From: Bacillus carboniphilus
GTDB lineage: Bacteria; Bacillota; Bacilli; Bacillales; JC228
Length of the DNA stretch: 64,000 nucleotides
Assembly: GCF_039522365.1 (NCBI RefSeq)
Contig: NZ_BAAADJ010000023.1
Span: forward strand, 124,001 to 188,000
Direction: 5' to 3'
The notes under the pieces were generated by a model. The model was not told the DNA's origin and searched no databases. It saw nothing but the letters and a program-made list of their open reading frames with translations. Of the stretch, positions 46,004 to 54,569 are shown one piece after another (within the stretch, counting starts at the first letter, position 1; each line of letters opens with the position of its first letter). A program made the translations under genes and the position numbers.

Positions 46004-46228
46004 TTGAAGGAGAAGGAATACAGTCATAAGCCGTTACTAACAAAAAGAGAAAGAGAAGTGTTCGAACTGTTAGTGCAAGATAAAACTACTAAAGAAATTG
46101 CTAGTGAGCTTTTTATTAGTGAAAAAACGGTTCGGAACCATATTTCTAATGCCATGCAGAAGCTCGGTGTCAAGGGGCGGTCACAAGCAGTTGTGGAGCT
46201 ATTACGCATGGGAGAATTAAAGTTATAA
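46004..46228 (+). CDS. gerE: Spore coat and germination regulator GerE
   Basis: 74 aa, consisting only of a LuxR-type helix-turn-helix domain: [22 protein letters not shown] and [25 protein letters not shown] (about residues 13-62). GerE is the last regulator in the mother-cell sporulation cascade, controlling coat genes. Starts at TTG 46004, behind AAGGAGGG. Length equals the B. subtilis protein. Confidence 0.95.
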   Translation: MKEKEYSHKPLLTKREREVFELLVQDKTTKEIASELFISEKTVRNHISNAMQKLGVKGRSQAVVELLRMGELKL

Positions 46229-46255
46229 AGGACGTCGTTTTTGTCAAACTTATAA

Positions 46256-46344
46256 ATCTAGAAATGTACATGGTTACACTTTTAAAGTAGTTCTAGATTG
46301 ACAGTATGTCAAAACCAGTTTAGTCCTAACAGTATAATACTGTT
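46256..46344 (+). promoter_or_regulatory. Nested palindromes upstream of the MarR-family gene
   Basis: Three inverted repeats occur in 90 bp: ATCTAGAA (46256-46263)/TTCTAGAT (46291-46298), TTGACA-GTA-TGTCAA (46298-46312) and AACAGTAT-A-ATACTGTT (46328-46344), the last containing a TATAAT. A weaker hairpin GCCGGC..GCCGG lies at 46358-46386. They are candidates for autoregulatory operator sites of the MarR protein 230 bp downstream. No other gene is seen in the 346-bp gap. Confidence 0.4.
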
Positions 46345-46574
46345 AATGTGTAACATATGCCGGCTATCCTTATGGAGGCCGGTTGTTATTTATATTTTAG
46401 AAATTAAAAATACAATAATGGTATAATAATATGTAAGGCGCTAGAAAAGCTCGATTTTTGTCGATTCTACCTTGAATTTCTTCATAGAACATAAGACAAT
46501 AGAATGAGAAATATATTCGGAATTTTTTGTTGGGGAATTATGTCAACATACTAAAAATTAAAGGAGTCGGGGAA

Positions 46575-47027
46575 ATGGAAAAAGATATTCGTAAAGTAGA
46601 TCCAGCCATTGTAGCATCCATCGAAAAAGAGTTACGATATATAGCCGGAATTACCAAGCAAAAAGGACGAGAAATTTTAAGTAATTACACAATCACTCCC
46701 CCTCAATTTGTTGCACTTCAATGGTTATTTGAATTTGGGGATATGACAATTGGAGAACTATCAAATAAAATGTATTTGGCTTTTAGCACAACAACAGATC
46801 TTGTAGATCGTATGGAAAAAAATAAATTAGTGGTACGTGTAAAAGACCCGAATGACCGTCGCGTTGTACGCATACATCTACTTGAAGAAGGCGAAAGAAT
46901 TATTGATGAAGTTATCCAAAAACGTCAACTATATTTAGAAGATTTAATGGAAAACTTCAGTGATGAAGAAATTACTCGATTAAATAATAGTTTAATTAAA
47001 CTACACCACGAAATGAAAGCAGAATGA
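46575..47027 (+). CDS. ysmB: MarR-family regulator, YsmB-like
   Basis: 150 aa from ATG 46575, behind AAGGAG at 46561-46566; the in-frame upstream ATG has no site. A winged helix-turn-helix is visible in MTIGELSNKMYLAFSTTTDLVDRME (about 56-80), followed by the wing with VKDPNDRRVVRIHLLEEGE (about 88-106). MarR proteins bind palindromes near their own genes and respond to small molecules or oxidation. It is 10 bp before racE and probably co-transcribed. Ligand unknown. Confidence 0.88.
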   Translation: MEKDIRKVDPAIVASIEKELRYIAGITKQKGREILSNYTITPPQFVALQWLFEFGDMTIGELSNKMYLAFSTTTDLVDRMEKNKLVVRVKDPNDRRVVRIHLLEEGERIIDEVIQKRQLYLEDLMENFSDEEITRLNNSLIKLHHEMKAE

Positions 47028-47037
47028 GGGGAGTTAC

Positions 47038-47841
47038 TTGGGTCAACCAATCGGCATTATGGATTCTGGAGTTGGGGGACTAACTGTTGTAAAAGAAGTC
47101 ATGCGCCAGCTTCCAAATGAAGAAGTGATATACATAGGCGATACGGCAAGATGTCCATATGGGCCTAGACCTGTGGATGAAGTCCGTGCCTACACTTGGC
47201 AAATGACTAGATTTTTACTCGAGAAGAATGTAAAGATGCTAGTCATAGCGTGTAATACTGCAACTGCAGTTACGTTAACTGAGATTCGTTCTGCACTAAA
47301 AATACCTGTGCTAGGCGTTATTCACCCAGGAGCAAGATCGGCCATCAAACACACAAGGACGGGTAAAATTGGTGTCATCGGTACGGAAGGTACCATTAAA
47401 AGTGAAGCATATAAAAAAGCACTGAAGTCCATAAATCAGCTAGTGGATGTACAAGGTCTTGCTTGCCCACGATTTGTTCCTTTGGTTGAAAGTGGGGAGT
47501 TTAGAGGACCTTTTGCTGAACGGATTGTGGAGCAGGAGCTTGCTACTTTTAAAAATGCTTATATCGATACATTGATATTGGGATGCACGCATTACCCATT
47601 ATTGGAAGAAACCATTTCTCAGTATTTGGGACCTGAGGTTCAAATTATTAGTTCAGGAGAAGAAACTGCTCGAGAAATGAGTACAATTCTATTTTTTCAG
47701 GACTTATTAAATTCATCATCCTTTGAACCCAATCATCAATTTTTTACAACGGGTTCATCAAAACTTTTTTCTCAAATAGCAAGTCAATGGCTTGAGCTTG
47801 ATTCCATTCAAACGGAAAGTATATCTCTTGAACGTTACTAA
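47038..47841 (+). CDS. racE: Glutamate racemase
   Basis: 267 aa beginning at TTG 47038 behind GGGAG. It makes D-glutamate for peptidoglycan. The motifs are GIMDSGVGGLTVVKEVMRQLP (about 5-25) and GDTARCPYGPRP, then the catalytic cysteines in VIACNTATAV (about 69-78) and LILGCTHYPLLE (about 180-191). Its place after ysmB and before gerM matches B. subtilis racE. Confidence 0.95.
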   Translation: MGQPIGIMDSGVGGLTVVKEVMRQLPNEEVIYIGDTARCPYGPRPVDEVRAYTWQMTRFLLEKNVKMLVIACNTATAVTLTEIRSALKIPVLGVIHPGARSAIKHTRTGKIGVIGTEGTIKSEAYKKALKSINQLVDVQGLACPRFVPLVESGEFRGPFAERIVEQELATFKNAYIDTLILGCTHYPLLEETISQYLGPEVQIISSGEETAREMSTILFFQDLLNSSSFEPNHQFFTTGSSKLFSQIASQWLELDSIQTESISLERY

Positions 47842-47873
47842 CAGTTCCCAAACGTGGAACTGTTTTTATTTTT
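47840..47873 (+). terminator. Terminator of racE
   Basis: AACAGTTCC (47840-47848) with GGAACTGTT (47856-47864), then TTTATTTTTT. Confidence 0.88.
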
Positions 47874-47927
47874 TCGAATGTGCCCCTACTAGTTGTTGTA
47901 CCTATTACAGGGAAAATAAAAAATCCT

Positions 47928-47957
47928 CCACTTGTACAATTTTATTTGTACAAGTGG
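47928..47957. repeat. 12-bp perfect inverted repeat made of two TTGTACAA palindromes
   Basis: CCACTTGTACAA (47928-47939) and TTGTACAAGTGG (47946-47957) are separated by 6 bases. Each arm includes the self-complementary octamer TTGTACAA. It lies 63 bp before gerM, after the racE terminator. On the minus strand it is followed by AGGATTTTTT, so it could terminate antisense transcription; alternatively it is an operator. Confidence 0.55.
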
Positions 47958-48019
47958 GTCTAAATTTTTATTAGGCTCGTATACATGGTAGTACAAACTG
48001 TGTTAGGAGGGTTTCATAT

Positions 48020-49081
48020 ATGTCTAAGTTCGGAAAAAAATCAATAACGACAGCTGTTATAGCCACTTCGGTCATGTTGGCAGGTTGCGGTTGGCTTGGG
48101 GATGATGAAAAAGCTAGTATAGATCCACCGGTTGTTGATGTCACAATGGTAGATGATGAATCAAAATTAGATGGATTTGATCAGGATCAAACAGCTGCTG
48201 AATCATTGAATACCCAAGTACTCTATTTAATCGATGAAAATGGGTATGTAGTGCCGCAAACGCTAGCACTTCCTCTGCCAGACGATTTAGCGGTTGCGAA
48301 ACAAGCTTTAGAGTATATCGTACAGGGGGGGCCAGGAACACATCTTATTCCAGATGGATTTAGAGCTGTTCTTCCAGAAGGAACAGAATTTGAATTAGAT
48401 ATTCAAGATGATGGAACGGCTGTGGTTGATTTTAATGATGAATTTACATCATACCACCAAGAGGATGAAATGAGAGTTCTACAGTCCGTTACATGGACAC
48501 TGACCGAGTTTGATTCAATTAGTCAAGTTAAGTTCCGTATTAACGGTCATGATCAAAACGTGATGCCTGTTAATCAAACACCAATTGGTGAAACAGCATC
48601 AAGAAATGATGGCATTAACTTAGATACAAAAGGGATTGTAGATATTACGAATTCACGTCCGGTTACTGTCTACTTTATCCATCAAGAAGGGAATAGTAAA
48701 TATTATGTACCTGTAACAAAGCGTGTCAGCAACTCTGTTGATAATAATATTGAGGCTGTTGTTCAAGCGCTTGTTGAGGGGCCATCGATTACAAGTGGAC
48801 TTCTTCCAAGTCTTAATCCAAATGTAGCATTATTAGATCTGCCGTCTATTGAAGAGGGACAAGTGACTCTTAACTTCAATGAATCTATTACTGAAAGTTT
48901 TAATAAGATGATGATCACAGAAGATACCTTAAACTCTCTGGTACTATCGATTACTGAGCAACCAGGTATTGAAAGTGTATCTATTCTAGTTAATGGTCAG
49001 ACGGAAGCTGTAACAGAAGACGGTGAAACGCTAGCTGAACCAGTAACTCGCCCAGAAGAAGTAAACACAGGTAGTTTTTAA
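48020..49081 (+). CDS. gerM: Sporulation and germination lipoprotein GerM
   Basis: 353 aa. Lipoprotein signal with lipobox VMLAGC (Cys at about 23). Two GerMN repeats follow (about 65-185 and 215-335), each with patterns such as ALEYIVQGGPGTHLIPDG and ALVEGPSITSGLLPSL. GerM is needed for engulfment and germination in B. subtilis and helps anchor the SpoIIIA-SpoIIQ complex. ATG 48020 follows TAGGAGGG. The upstream segment GTATACAT could be a sigma-E -10. Confidence 0.93.
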   Translation: MSKFGKKSITTAVIATSVMLAGCGWLGDDEKASIDPPVVDVTMVDDESKLDGFDQDQTAAESLNTQVLYLIDENGYVVPQTLALPLPDDLAVAKQALEYIVQGGPGTHLIPDGFRAVLPEGTEFELDIQDDGTAVVDFNDEFTSYHQEDEMRVLQSVTWTLTEFDSISQVKFRINGHDQNVMPVNQTPIGETASRNDGINLDTKGIVDITNSRPVTVYFIHQEGNSKYYVPVTKRVSNSVDNNIEAVVQALVEGPSITSGLLPSLNPNVALLDLPSIEEGQVTLNFNESITESFNKMMITEDTLNSLVLSITEQPGIESVSILVNGQTEAVTEDGETLAEPVTRPEEVNTGSF

Positions 49082-49114
49082 AATCAAAATTTTGCTATAC
49101 TATATAGTGTAAGT

Positions 49115-49147
49115 AAGAGGTGGACATTTGTTCACCTCTTCTTTCTT
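49115..49147 (+). terminator. Terminator between gerM and rph
   Basis: AAGAGGTG with CACCTCTT (49115-49122/49133-49140), inner ACA/TGT pairing, then CTTTCTT. Confidence 0.7.
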
Positions 49148-49199
49148 AGTCTTTGTTCTGGTATGTTAGTCATCATATCGGACTGAAAGGAGAAACATC

Positions 49200-49949
49200 A
49201 TGAGACCAGATGGTCGAGAGCCATTACAATTAAGACCTATACATATTGAAACGAATTATGTGAAACATCCTGAAGGATCTGTGCTAATTTCTGTTGGGGA
49301 TACGAAAGTTATCTGTTCAGCTAGTTTGGAAGACAGAGTCCCTCATTTTTTACGTGGTGAGGGGAAAGGGTGGATTACCGCCGAATACTCAATGCTACCT
49401 AGAGCTACTGAACAAAGAAATATTCGGGAGTCCTCTAAAGGGAAAATCTCAGGTAGAACGATGGAAATCCAGCGTTTAATTGGAAGAGCATTAAGAGCCG
49501 TTGTAGACTTAGAAGCCATGGGTGAAAAGACACTTTGGGTTGATTGTGATGTCATACAAGCTGATGGAGGAACAAGAACGGCTTCCATTACAGGTGCATT
49601 TGTTGCGATGGTGTTAGCATTTGACAAAGTGAATCAACAAGCTAAATTTTCTTCTTTCCCTGTTAAACAATTTTTGGCGGCGACAAGTGTAGGAATCTCA
49701 AAAGAAGACAACGTTATATTAGATTTAAATTATATAGAAGACTCAAGTGCAATGGTAGATATGAACGTTGTCATGACAGGAAATGGAGAATTTGTTGAGC
49801 TGCAAGGGACTGGAGAAGAGGCAACTTTTACACATAATCAATTATTGGAGATGCTTGATGCGGCCAAGACTGGTATCCAATCCCTCATTCAACATCAGAA
49901 AGATGCATTAGGTGACATCGCAAATCGAATTCAACTAGGTGATGAATAA
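49200..49949 (+). CDS. rph: Ribonuclease PH
   Basis: 249 aa, full length. It shows [13 protein letters not shown] at the N-terminus, [17 protein letters not shown] (about 59-75), [20 protein letters not shown] and [20 protein letters not shown] (about 113-132). The enzyme is a phosphorolytic 3'-5' exoribonuclease that trims tRNA precursors. ATG 49200 follows AAAGGAG. Its stop codon overlaps the start of the next gene by one base, so they are coupled. Confidence 0.96.
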   Translation: MRPDGREPLQLRPIHIETNYVKHPEGSVLISVGDTKVICSASLEDRVPHFLRGEGKGWITAEYSMLPRATEQRNIRESSKGKISGRTMEIQRLIGRALRAVVDLEAMGEKTLWVDCDVIQADGGTRTASITGAFVAMVLAFDKVNQQAKFSSFPVKQFLAATSVGISKEDNVILDLNYIEDSSAMVDMNVVMTGNGEFVELQGTGEEATFTHNQLLEMLDAAKTGIQSLIQHQKDALGDIANRIQLGDE

Positions 49950-50578
49950 TGAAACGAAAAGTGGTTATTGCAACACAAAATAAAGGGAAAGCAAAAGAGT
50001 TCGAAAGTTTGTTTTCATCCTTTAATTTCGAAGTAGTAACACTATTAGATTTACCAGAAGCTATTGATATTGTAGAAGATGGTTCCACTTTTGAAGAGAA
50101 TGCAACGATTAAATCTGAAACAATAGCTAATAAATTTGACTGTATCGCCATTGGTGATGATTCTGGATTGATTGTGGATTTCTTAAATGGAAAACCTGGA
50201 ATCTATTCTGCTCGTTATGCTGGAGAGGAAAAAAATGATGAAGCGAACCTCCAAAAAGTATTACACGAATTAGAGGGAGTTCCATCAGAAGAAAGAACAG
50301 CAAGATTTTATTGTGCACTTGCATTCAGTGCCCCTGGAATTAAGACAAAAACAGTGTCTGGTACCTGTGAAGGTAAAATTTTAACGGAAAAAAGGGGAAG
50401 TGAAGGATTCGGTTATGACCCCATCTTTTACGTCGAGGATTTAGGAAAGTCATTAGCTGAACTATCAAAAGAAGAAAAGAATCAAATTAGTCATAGAGGT
50501 AATGCCATTAAAAAGCTAGCAGCTGTTATTGACGAGTGGATGGAGGAAGTGAAGAATCATGAAAATCGTGATTGTTAG
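49949..50578 (+). CDS. ysnA: XTP/dITP diphosphatase (RdgB/HAM1 family)
   Basis: 209 aa. The family start is VVIATQNKGKAKEFESLF (about 4-21), with GDDSGLIVDFLNGKPGIYSARYAG (about 69-92) and GSEGFGYDPIFY (about 150-161). It removes XTP, ITP and dITP from the nucleotide pool. Start ATG 49949 overlaps the rph TAA. Second gene of rph-ysnA-ysnB. Confidence 0.94.
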   Translation: MKRKVVIATQNKGKAKEFESLFSSFNFEVVTLLDLPEAIDIVEDGSTFEENATIKSETIANKFDCIAIGDDSGLIVDFLNGKPGIYSARYAGEEKNDEANLQKVLHELEGVPSEERTARFYCALAFSAPGIKTKTVSGTCEGKILTEKRGSEGFGYDPIFYVEDLGKSLAELSKEEKNQISHRGNAIKKLAAVIDEWMEEVKNHENRDC

Positions 50579-51074
50579 CGATAGTCATGGTCAGACGGAC
50601 GAGCTCCTAAAGGTTGTAGAAGAATATCAGGAGGCAGATGCTTTTATACATTGTGGGGATTCCGAACTACCGGCTGACAGTAAATCGATCCAACCATTTG
50701 TCACGGTTAACGGAAATTGTGATTGGACAAGTCCTTTTGAAGATGAAAAAGTATTGAAGAAAGGTTCCTACAAGATCTATATTACTCATGGACACCTTTA
50801 TCAAGTTAAAACGTCTTTACTATCACTAAACTATAAGGCTGAGGAGAAAGGGGCCAATATTGTTTGTTTTGGTCATTCTCATCTAGTGGGGGCAGAGATG
50901 ATTGAGAATCGTCTTTTTCTTAATCCAGGAAGTTTACGAATGCCTAGAGGGCGGAAAGAGAGAACGTTTATGGTGCTAGACCTTGAAGAAAACAAGGCTG
51001 TTGTTACCATTATGAACTTTGACCAAATGGATCAACCAGTTGCACAATATGAATTTGAATTTGGAGAAAAGTAA
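50559..51074 (+). CDS. ysnB: MJ0936-family metallophosphoesterase, YsnB-like
   Basis: 171 aa, overlapping the previous gene by 20 bp. Calcineurin-like motifs: VSDSHGQTDEL (about 6-16), HCGDSE (about 31-36), NGNCDW (about 50-55), THGHLY (about 74-79) and GHSH (about 107-110). Related proteins hydrolyse phosphodiesters with manganese or nickel. The substrate is unknown. ATG 50559 follows TGGAGGAAG. Confidence 0.88.
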   Translation: MKIVIVSDSHGQTDELLKVVEEYQEADAFIHCGDSELPADSKSIQPFVTVNGNCDWTSPFEDEKVLKKGSYKIYITHGHLYQVKTSLLSLNYKAEEKGANIVCFGHSHLVGAEMIENRLFLNPGSLRMPRGRKERTFMVLDLEENKAVVTIMNFDQMDQPVAQYEFEFGEK

Positions 51075-51164
51075 GAAGTAGTTCTGCTTTTCTCTTCTTT
51101 CTCTTCTTCTACATGACAGAGAAGATAAGAGAAACAAATAAATAAAAAAAGTTAGTAATGTATG

Positions 51165-51193
51165 TTGACTTTCCATCGAATGCCTACTATAAT
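51165..51193 (+). promoter_or_regulatory. Strong sigma-A promoter upstream of the tRNA-Arg locus
   Basis: TTGACT (51165-51170) and TATAAT (51188-51193), 17-bp spacer. Confidence 0.75.
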
Positions 51194-51228
51194 AATCCTT
51201 GTCCTCAAAAAAACAAAGAAAATAACAC

Positions 51229-51257
51229 TTGCTTTTATCGAGGATTTCATGTAAAAT
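51229..51257 (+). promoter_or_regulatory. Second sigma-A promoter upstream of the tRNA-Arg locus
   Basis: TTGCTT (51229-51234) and TAAAAT (51252-51257), 17-bp spacer, start near 51264. Confidence 0.6.
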
Positions 51258-51301
51258 ATAAGAGTATGTCGCTTGTATATTACGGATATCTATACTAACT
51301 T

Positions 51302-51351
51302 GTCCCAGTAGCTCAGCAAAGCGTAAACATCTTGAGTTACTTCGATGTAGC
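51302..51351 (+). other. Truncated tRNA-Arg 5' copy followed by a hairpin
   Basis: GTCCCAGTAGCTCAGCA (51302-51318) equals the first 17 bases of the tRNA-Arg gene 149 bp downstream, including the preceding TACTNNTTG-like bases. After it the sequence diverges: CAAAGC (51317-51322)/GCTTTG (51351-51356) with inner ACATC/GATGT forms a hairpin. There is no acceptor 3' strand, so it is not a functional tRNA. It is either a remnant of a recombined tRNA or part of a structured precursor. Confidence 0.6.
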
Positions 51352-51450
51352 TTTGTTCCGACGCATCAATCATCATTGATCAGCTTGCAGAGGAAGGAAC
51401 AGGTTTTGTAATAGCGGTTCATACTATTTAAAATATTTTTTTCATACTTT

Positions 51451-51524
51451 GTCCCAGTAGCTCAGCAGGATAGAGCAACAGCCTTCTAAGCTGTCGGTCG
51501 GGAGTTCGAATCTCTCCTGGGACG
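51451..51524 (+). tRNA. tRNA-Arg (anticodon TCT)
   Basis: 74 nt folding as a cloverleaf: acceptor GTCCCAG/CTGGGAC, D-stem GCTC/GAGC, anticodon stem ACAGC/GCTGT with loop CTTCTAA (anticodon TCT), T-arm GGGAG/CTCTC with loop TTCGAAT, discriminator G. The CCA end is not encoded. It lies between ysnB and the TPR gene; the same tRNA stands near here in B. subtilis. Confidence 0.95.
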
Positions 51525-51531
51525 CTATCAT

Positions 51532-51562
51532 AAAGCTTGCTGATTTATCAGCAGGCTTTTTT
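51532..51562 (+). terminator. Terminator of tRNA-Arg
   Basis: AAAGC-TGCTGA with TCAGCA-GCTTT (51532-51543/51548-51559), one T-G bulge pair, then T residues. Confidence 0.85.
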
Positions 51563-51732
51563 CTTTGCATATAGAGTATAAAAAAACGTTATCCTGCCGC
51601 ATAATTGTTAAAGACGTTTTTCTTATCAACGGTTCTATTTGAAATGTTCTTCTTGATAATAGTTTAACCTTTTTACGTAAATGTCTTTTTGCTACACTTG
51701 GAATGACACAAAAATGGAAAAGAGCGATTTGA

Positions 51733-52734
51733 ATGAATAAAAAGGAAGAATCTAACACCAATAACGTCATTCCCTTTCCAAATCTTAAGGAACGACTGCT
51801 GCAATTGGGTGCTGATGCCTTGCAAGACGATGATCCACAAGAGGCTGTTCGATACTTAGAACAGGCTTTTTCATATGATTCTGATGATTATCGTGTCCTT
51901 TGGGCGCTTATAGCGGCTTATATGGAACAAAAGCATTGGTCCAAAGCAAAGAAGATTTGTCAGGATATGCTAAATAAAGGGATTGGCTCTTATTACATGG
52001 TGTTTGAAACATATGTAAAAACATTGATTGAACTAAGAGACTTTGAGGAAGCGGAAAAGCATATTTCTGCTTTATTAGAAGAACAAAGGGATGAACTAAA
52101 TCCTAATGTACATGACCGCCTTGAAAACCTATTATCTCTGATTGAAAAAAGAAAGAGTAACAAAACGAATTCAACTCAAGAGGAATCAGACTCCATTGCG
52201 AAGTTTGATGATTCATACTGGTTTCAGCACTTGCACCTCTTTCAACAAGATATCAGACCATACATAAACGACATACAGGTCATGTTAAATGAAAATGATC
52301 GACATCCTTTTATTAAAACTGTCATGCTACATGCCCTTATCGAACAACATTACGATCTACCAGTATCTGTAACCAAATTTGATAAGACTCGTACTATCAT
52401 TCCTGTAAAGCAGGAGGGGTTCAATCAACAGTCTTTCTATTTGAAACTAGTATCTATCCTTAGAGAACAAATTGAGAGTGAAAATCCTACCTTGTTCTCA
52501 AGTTTAAAGCAGCTAGTAGAACGAAACTTTTTTATACTATTTCCTTTTCAAATGGAGCCAGAAAACGAAGAGAATACCTGGGCATGTGCTTACCATTTAA
52601 AAGGATTAGAACTGTTTAGTCATTCATTCAGTAGAGATGAAGTCATCAAACGTTACGAAACAACGGAAGAGCAAGTTATGAAATCGATAGACTATCTAGA
52701 ATTCCTAGATACTATTCCATTTCCAGATGCCTAA
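51733..52734 (+). CDS. ysoA: TPR-repeat protein, YsoA-like
   Basis: 333 aa, soluble. An N-terminal IPFPNLKERLL segment precedes tetratricopeptide-like repeats (about residues 22-135: ALQDDDPQEAVRYLEQAFSY, WALIAAYMEQKHWSKAKKIC, YVKTLIELRDFEEAEKHISA). The C-terminal half is helical without motif. It lies before tig, as in B. subtilis. It probably mediates protein contacts; partners are unknown. Start ATG 51733 has a weak AAAAGAG site. The ilv-leu operon that stands upstream in B. subtilis is absent here. Confidence 0.82.
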   Translation: MNKKEESNTNNVIPFPNLKERLLQLGADALQDDDPQEAVRYLEQAFSYDSDDYRVLWALIAAYMEQKHWSKAKKICQDMLNKGIGSYYMVFETYVKTLIELRDFEEAEKHISALLEEQRDELNPNVHDRLENLLSLIEKRKSNKTNSTQEESDSIAKFDDSYWFQHLHLFQQDIRPYINDIQVMLNENDRHPFIKTVMLHALIEQHYDLPVSVTKFDKTRTIIPVKQEGFNQQSFYLKLVSILREQIESENPTLFSSLKQLVERNFFILFPFQMEPENEENTWACAYHLKGLELFSHSFSRDEVIKRYETTEEQVMKSIDYLEFLDTIPFPDA

Positions 52735-52937
52735 AGTGATTTGAGAGTCCTATGGAAAATGGTTGAAACGTTTGTGCCGTGTGTTATAATGTAATGGTTG
52801 CATTACTATGAGAATACTAATAAATCCTTGAAGAACACGGATTTATTCATGCTATATTTTTAAAAAATAAACAAGCATGTAGATGTATTTTTGGCGAAAA
52901 AATGAAGTACAATTATATATTTGTTGGAGGGAACAAT

Positions 52938-54227
52938 ATGTCTGCTAAATGGGAAAAGCTTGAAGGAAACAGTGGTGTCTTAACAGTTGAGGTTGACGCT
53001 GAAACAGTTAACGCTGGTCTTGATCAAGCATTTAACAAAGTTGTAAAGCAAGTTAACGTACCTGGTTTTAGAAAAGGGAAAATGCCTCGTGCATTATTCG
53101 AAAAGCGTTTCGGTGTAGAATCACTTTACCAAGATGCATTAGACATCATTCTACCGGAAGCTTATACAAAAGCGATTGAAGAAACTGGAATTGAGCCAGT
53201 AGATCGTCCTGATATTGATATTGAGCAAATTGAAAAAGGGAAGGCCTTAGTATTCAAAGCGACTGTAACAGTTAAACCTGAAGTTAAACTTGGTGATTAC
53301 AAAGGGCTTGAAGTAACTCCACTTGATCGTGAAGTTACAGAAGAAGACGTAAATAACGAATTGAAAAAAATGCAAGAGCAACAAGCTGAGCTTGCAGTTA
53401 AAGAAGAAGGTGCAGCTGAGCAAGGTGATACAGTTGTTATCGATTTCGAAGGTTTCGTTGATGGAGAAGCATTCGAAGGTGGTAAAGCTGAAAACTATTC
53501 TCTAGAATTAGGCTCTAACTCTTTCATCCCTGGTTTCGAAGACAAATTAGTTGGTGTTGAAACAGGCGCTGAGAAAGATGTAGAAGTTTCATTCCCTGAA
53601 GAGTACCATGCTTCTGAATTAGCTGGAAAACCAGCAGTATTCAAAGTAAAAGTACACGAAATCAAAGCAAAAGAACTTCCTGCACTTGATGACGAGTTCG
53701 CAAAAGATGTAGATGAAGAAGTTGAATCTCTAGATGCATTAAAAGAAAAAATCACTACTCGTTTGAAAGATCAAAAAGAACAAGAAGCTGATTTACATGT
53801 TCGTGATACGGTAGTTGAAAAAGCGGCTGAAAATGCTGAAATTGACATTCCAGAAGCAATGGTTAAAACTGAGACAGATCGTATGGTTCAAGAGTTTGAA
53901 CAACGTCTACAAATGCAAGGTATGAATCTTGAGCTTTACTTCCAATTCTCTGGTCAAGATGAAGATGCTCTTCGTGGCCAAATGAAAGAAGAAGCTGAAA
54001 AGCGTGTACGTGTAAACCTAGTTCTTGAGGCGATCGCACAAGCGGAAGGTTTAGAAGCATCAGATGAAGAGGTTGAAAAAGAGCTAGAAGAAATGTCTTC
54101 TCAATACAACCTATCAGTAGATCAAATTAAAACAGCTCTTGGTGGAAGCCTTGACGGTCTAAAATCTGACCTAAAAATTAAAAAGGCTATCGAATTTCTT
54201 GTGGAAAACAGCAAGACTGTTGCATAA
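52938..54227 (+). CDS. tig: Trigger factor
   Basis: 429 aa from ATG 52938, behind TGGAGGGA; the upstream in-frame ATG has no site. The ribosome-binding tail has [11 protein letters not shown] (about 36-46), the signature of the L23 contact. The FKBP-type PPIase domain (about 160-240) includes [20 protein letters not shown], and the C-terminal chaperone arm follows (about 250-425). It folds nascent chains at the exit tunnel. Its own terminator follows. Confidence 0.96.
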   Translation: MSAKWEKLEGNSGVLTVEVDAETVNAGLDQAFNKVVKQVNVPGFRKGKMPRALFEKRFGVESLYQDALDIILPEAYTKAIEETGIEPVDRPDIDIEQIEKGKALVFKATVTVKPEVKLGDYKGLEVTPLDREVTEEDVNNELKKMQEQQAELAVKEEGAAEQGDTVVIDFEGFVDGEAFEGGKAENYSLELGSNSFIPGFEDKLVGVETGAEKDVEVSFPEEYHASELAGKPAVFKVKVHEIKAKELPALDDEFAKDVDEEVESLDALKEKITTRLKDQKEQEADLHVRDTVVEKAAENAEIDIPEAMVKTETDRMVQEFEQRLQMQGMNLELYFQFSGQDEDALRGQMKEEAEKRVRVNLVLEAIAQAEGLEASDEEVEKELEEMSSQYNLSVDQIKTALGGSLDGLKSDLKIKKAIEFLVENSKTVA

Positions 54228-54238
54228 TAATAGTAATA

Positions 54239-54275
54239 CAACAAAGGCGCGATAAATATCGTGCCTTTGTTGACA
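54239..54275 (+). terminator. Terminator of tig
   Basis: AACAAAGGC and GCCTTTGTT flank an inner CGATA/TATCG stem (54240-54271). The T-tract is short. Confidence 0.75.
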
Positions 54276-54342
54276 ATTAAAAGTCATTTTTTTCAGTTGC
54301 TTAAATCCTGAAGTGGCAGTATTCTATTGAAAAGGATTCGAA

Positions 54343-54465
54343 TTGGAAAGAGAAGAAAAGAATTTTTATTACATATATGCGGTTGAACCTTCGGGTAAAT
54401 GGATACCATTAAAACATAAAGATAAAAGAAGTGCTCAGGTCCAATCATTTCCCGTACATACTTAA
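54343..54465 (+). CDS. Possible 40-aa small protein
   Basis: TTG 54343 stands 5 bases after AAAGGAT and opens a 41-codon frame to TAA 54463-54465. The peptide begins MEREEKNFYYIYAVEPSGKW and continues IPLKHKDKRSAQ, with a composition like a real protein (aromatic, charged, one Trp). The frame cannot extend upstream because of a TGA at 54328. It lies alone in the 342-bp gap between tig and clpX. No homologue is recalled. Confidence 0.4.
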   Translation: MEREEKNFYYIYAVEPSGKWIPLKHKDKRSAQVQSFPVHT

Positions 54466-54569
54466 TTTGTGTTAAAATGCAGTACATATTCGAGGTTAAA
54501 GTTTGGTAAACATATTCTTAATTAAAGTTTTCTTTTCTCCAGTTCGGATCAAATCAAAGGGGTGAAGAG

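Noticed and set aside
46298-46338. Sigma-A promoter TTGACA/TATAAT before ysmB
   Set aside because: The spacer is 29 bp, far outside the range; both boxes are parts of palindromes.
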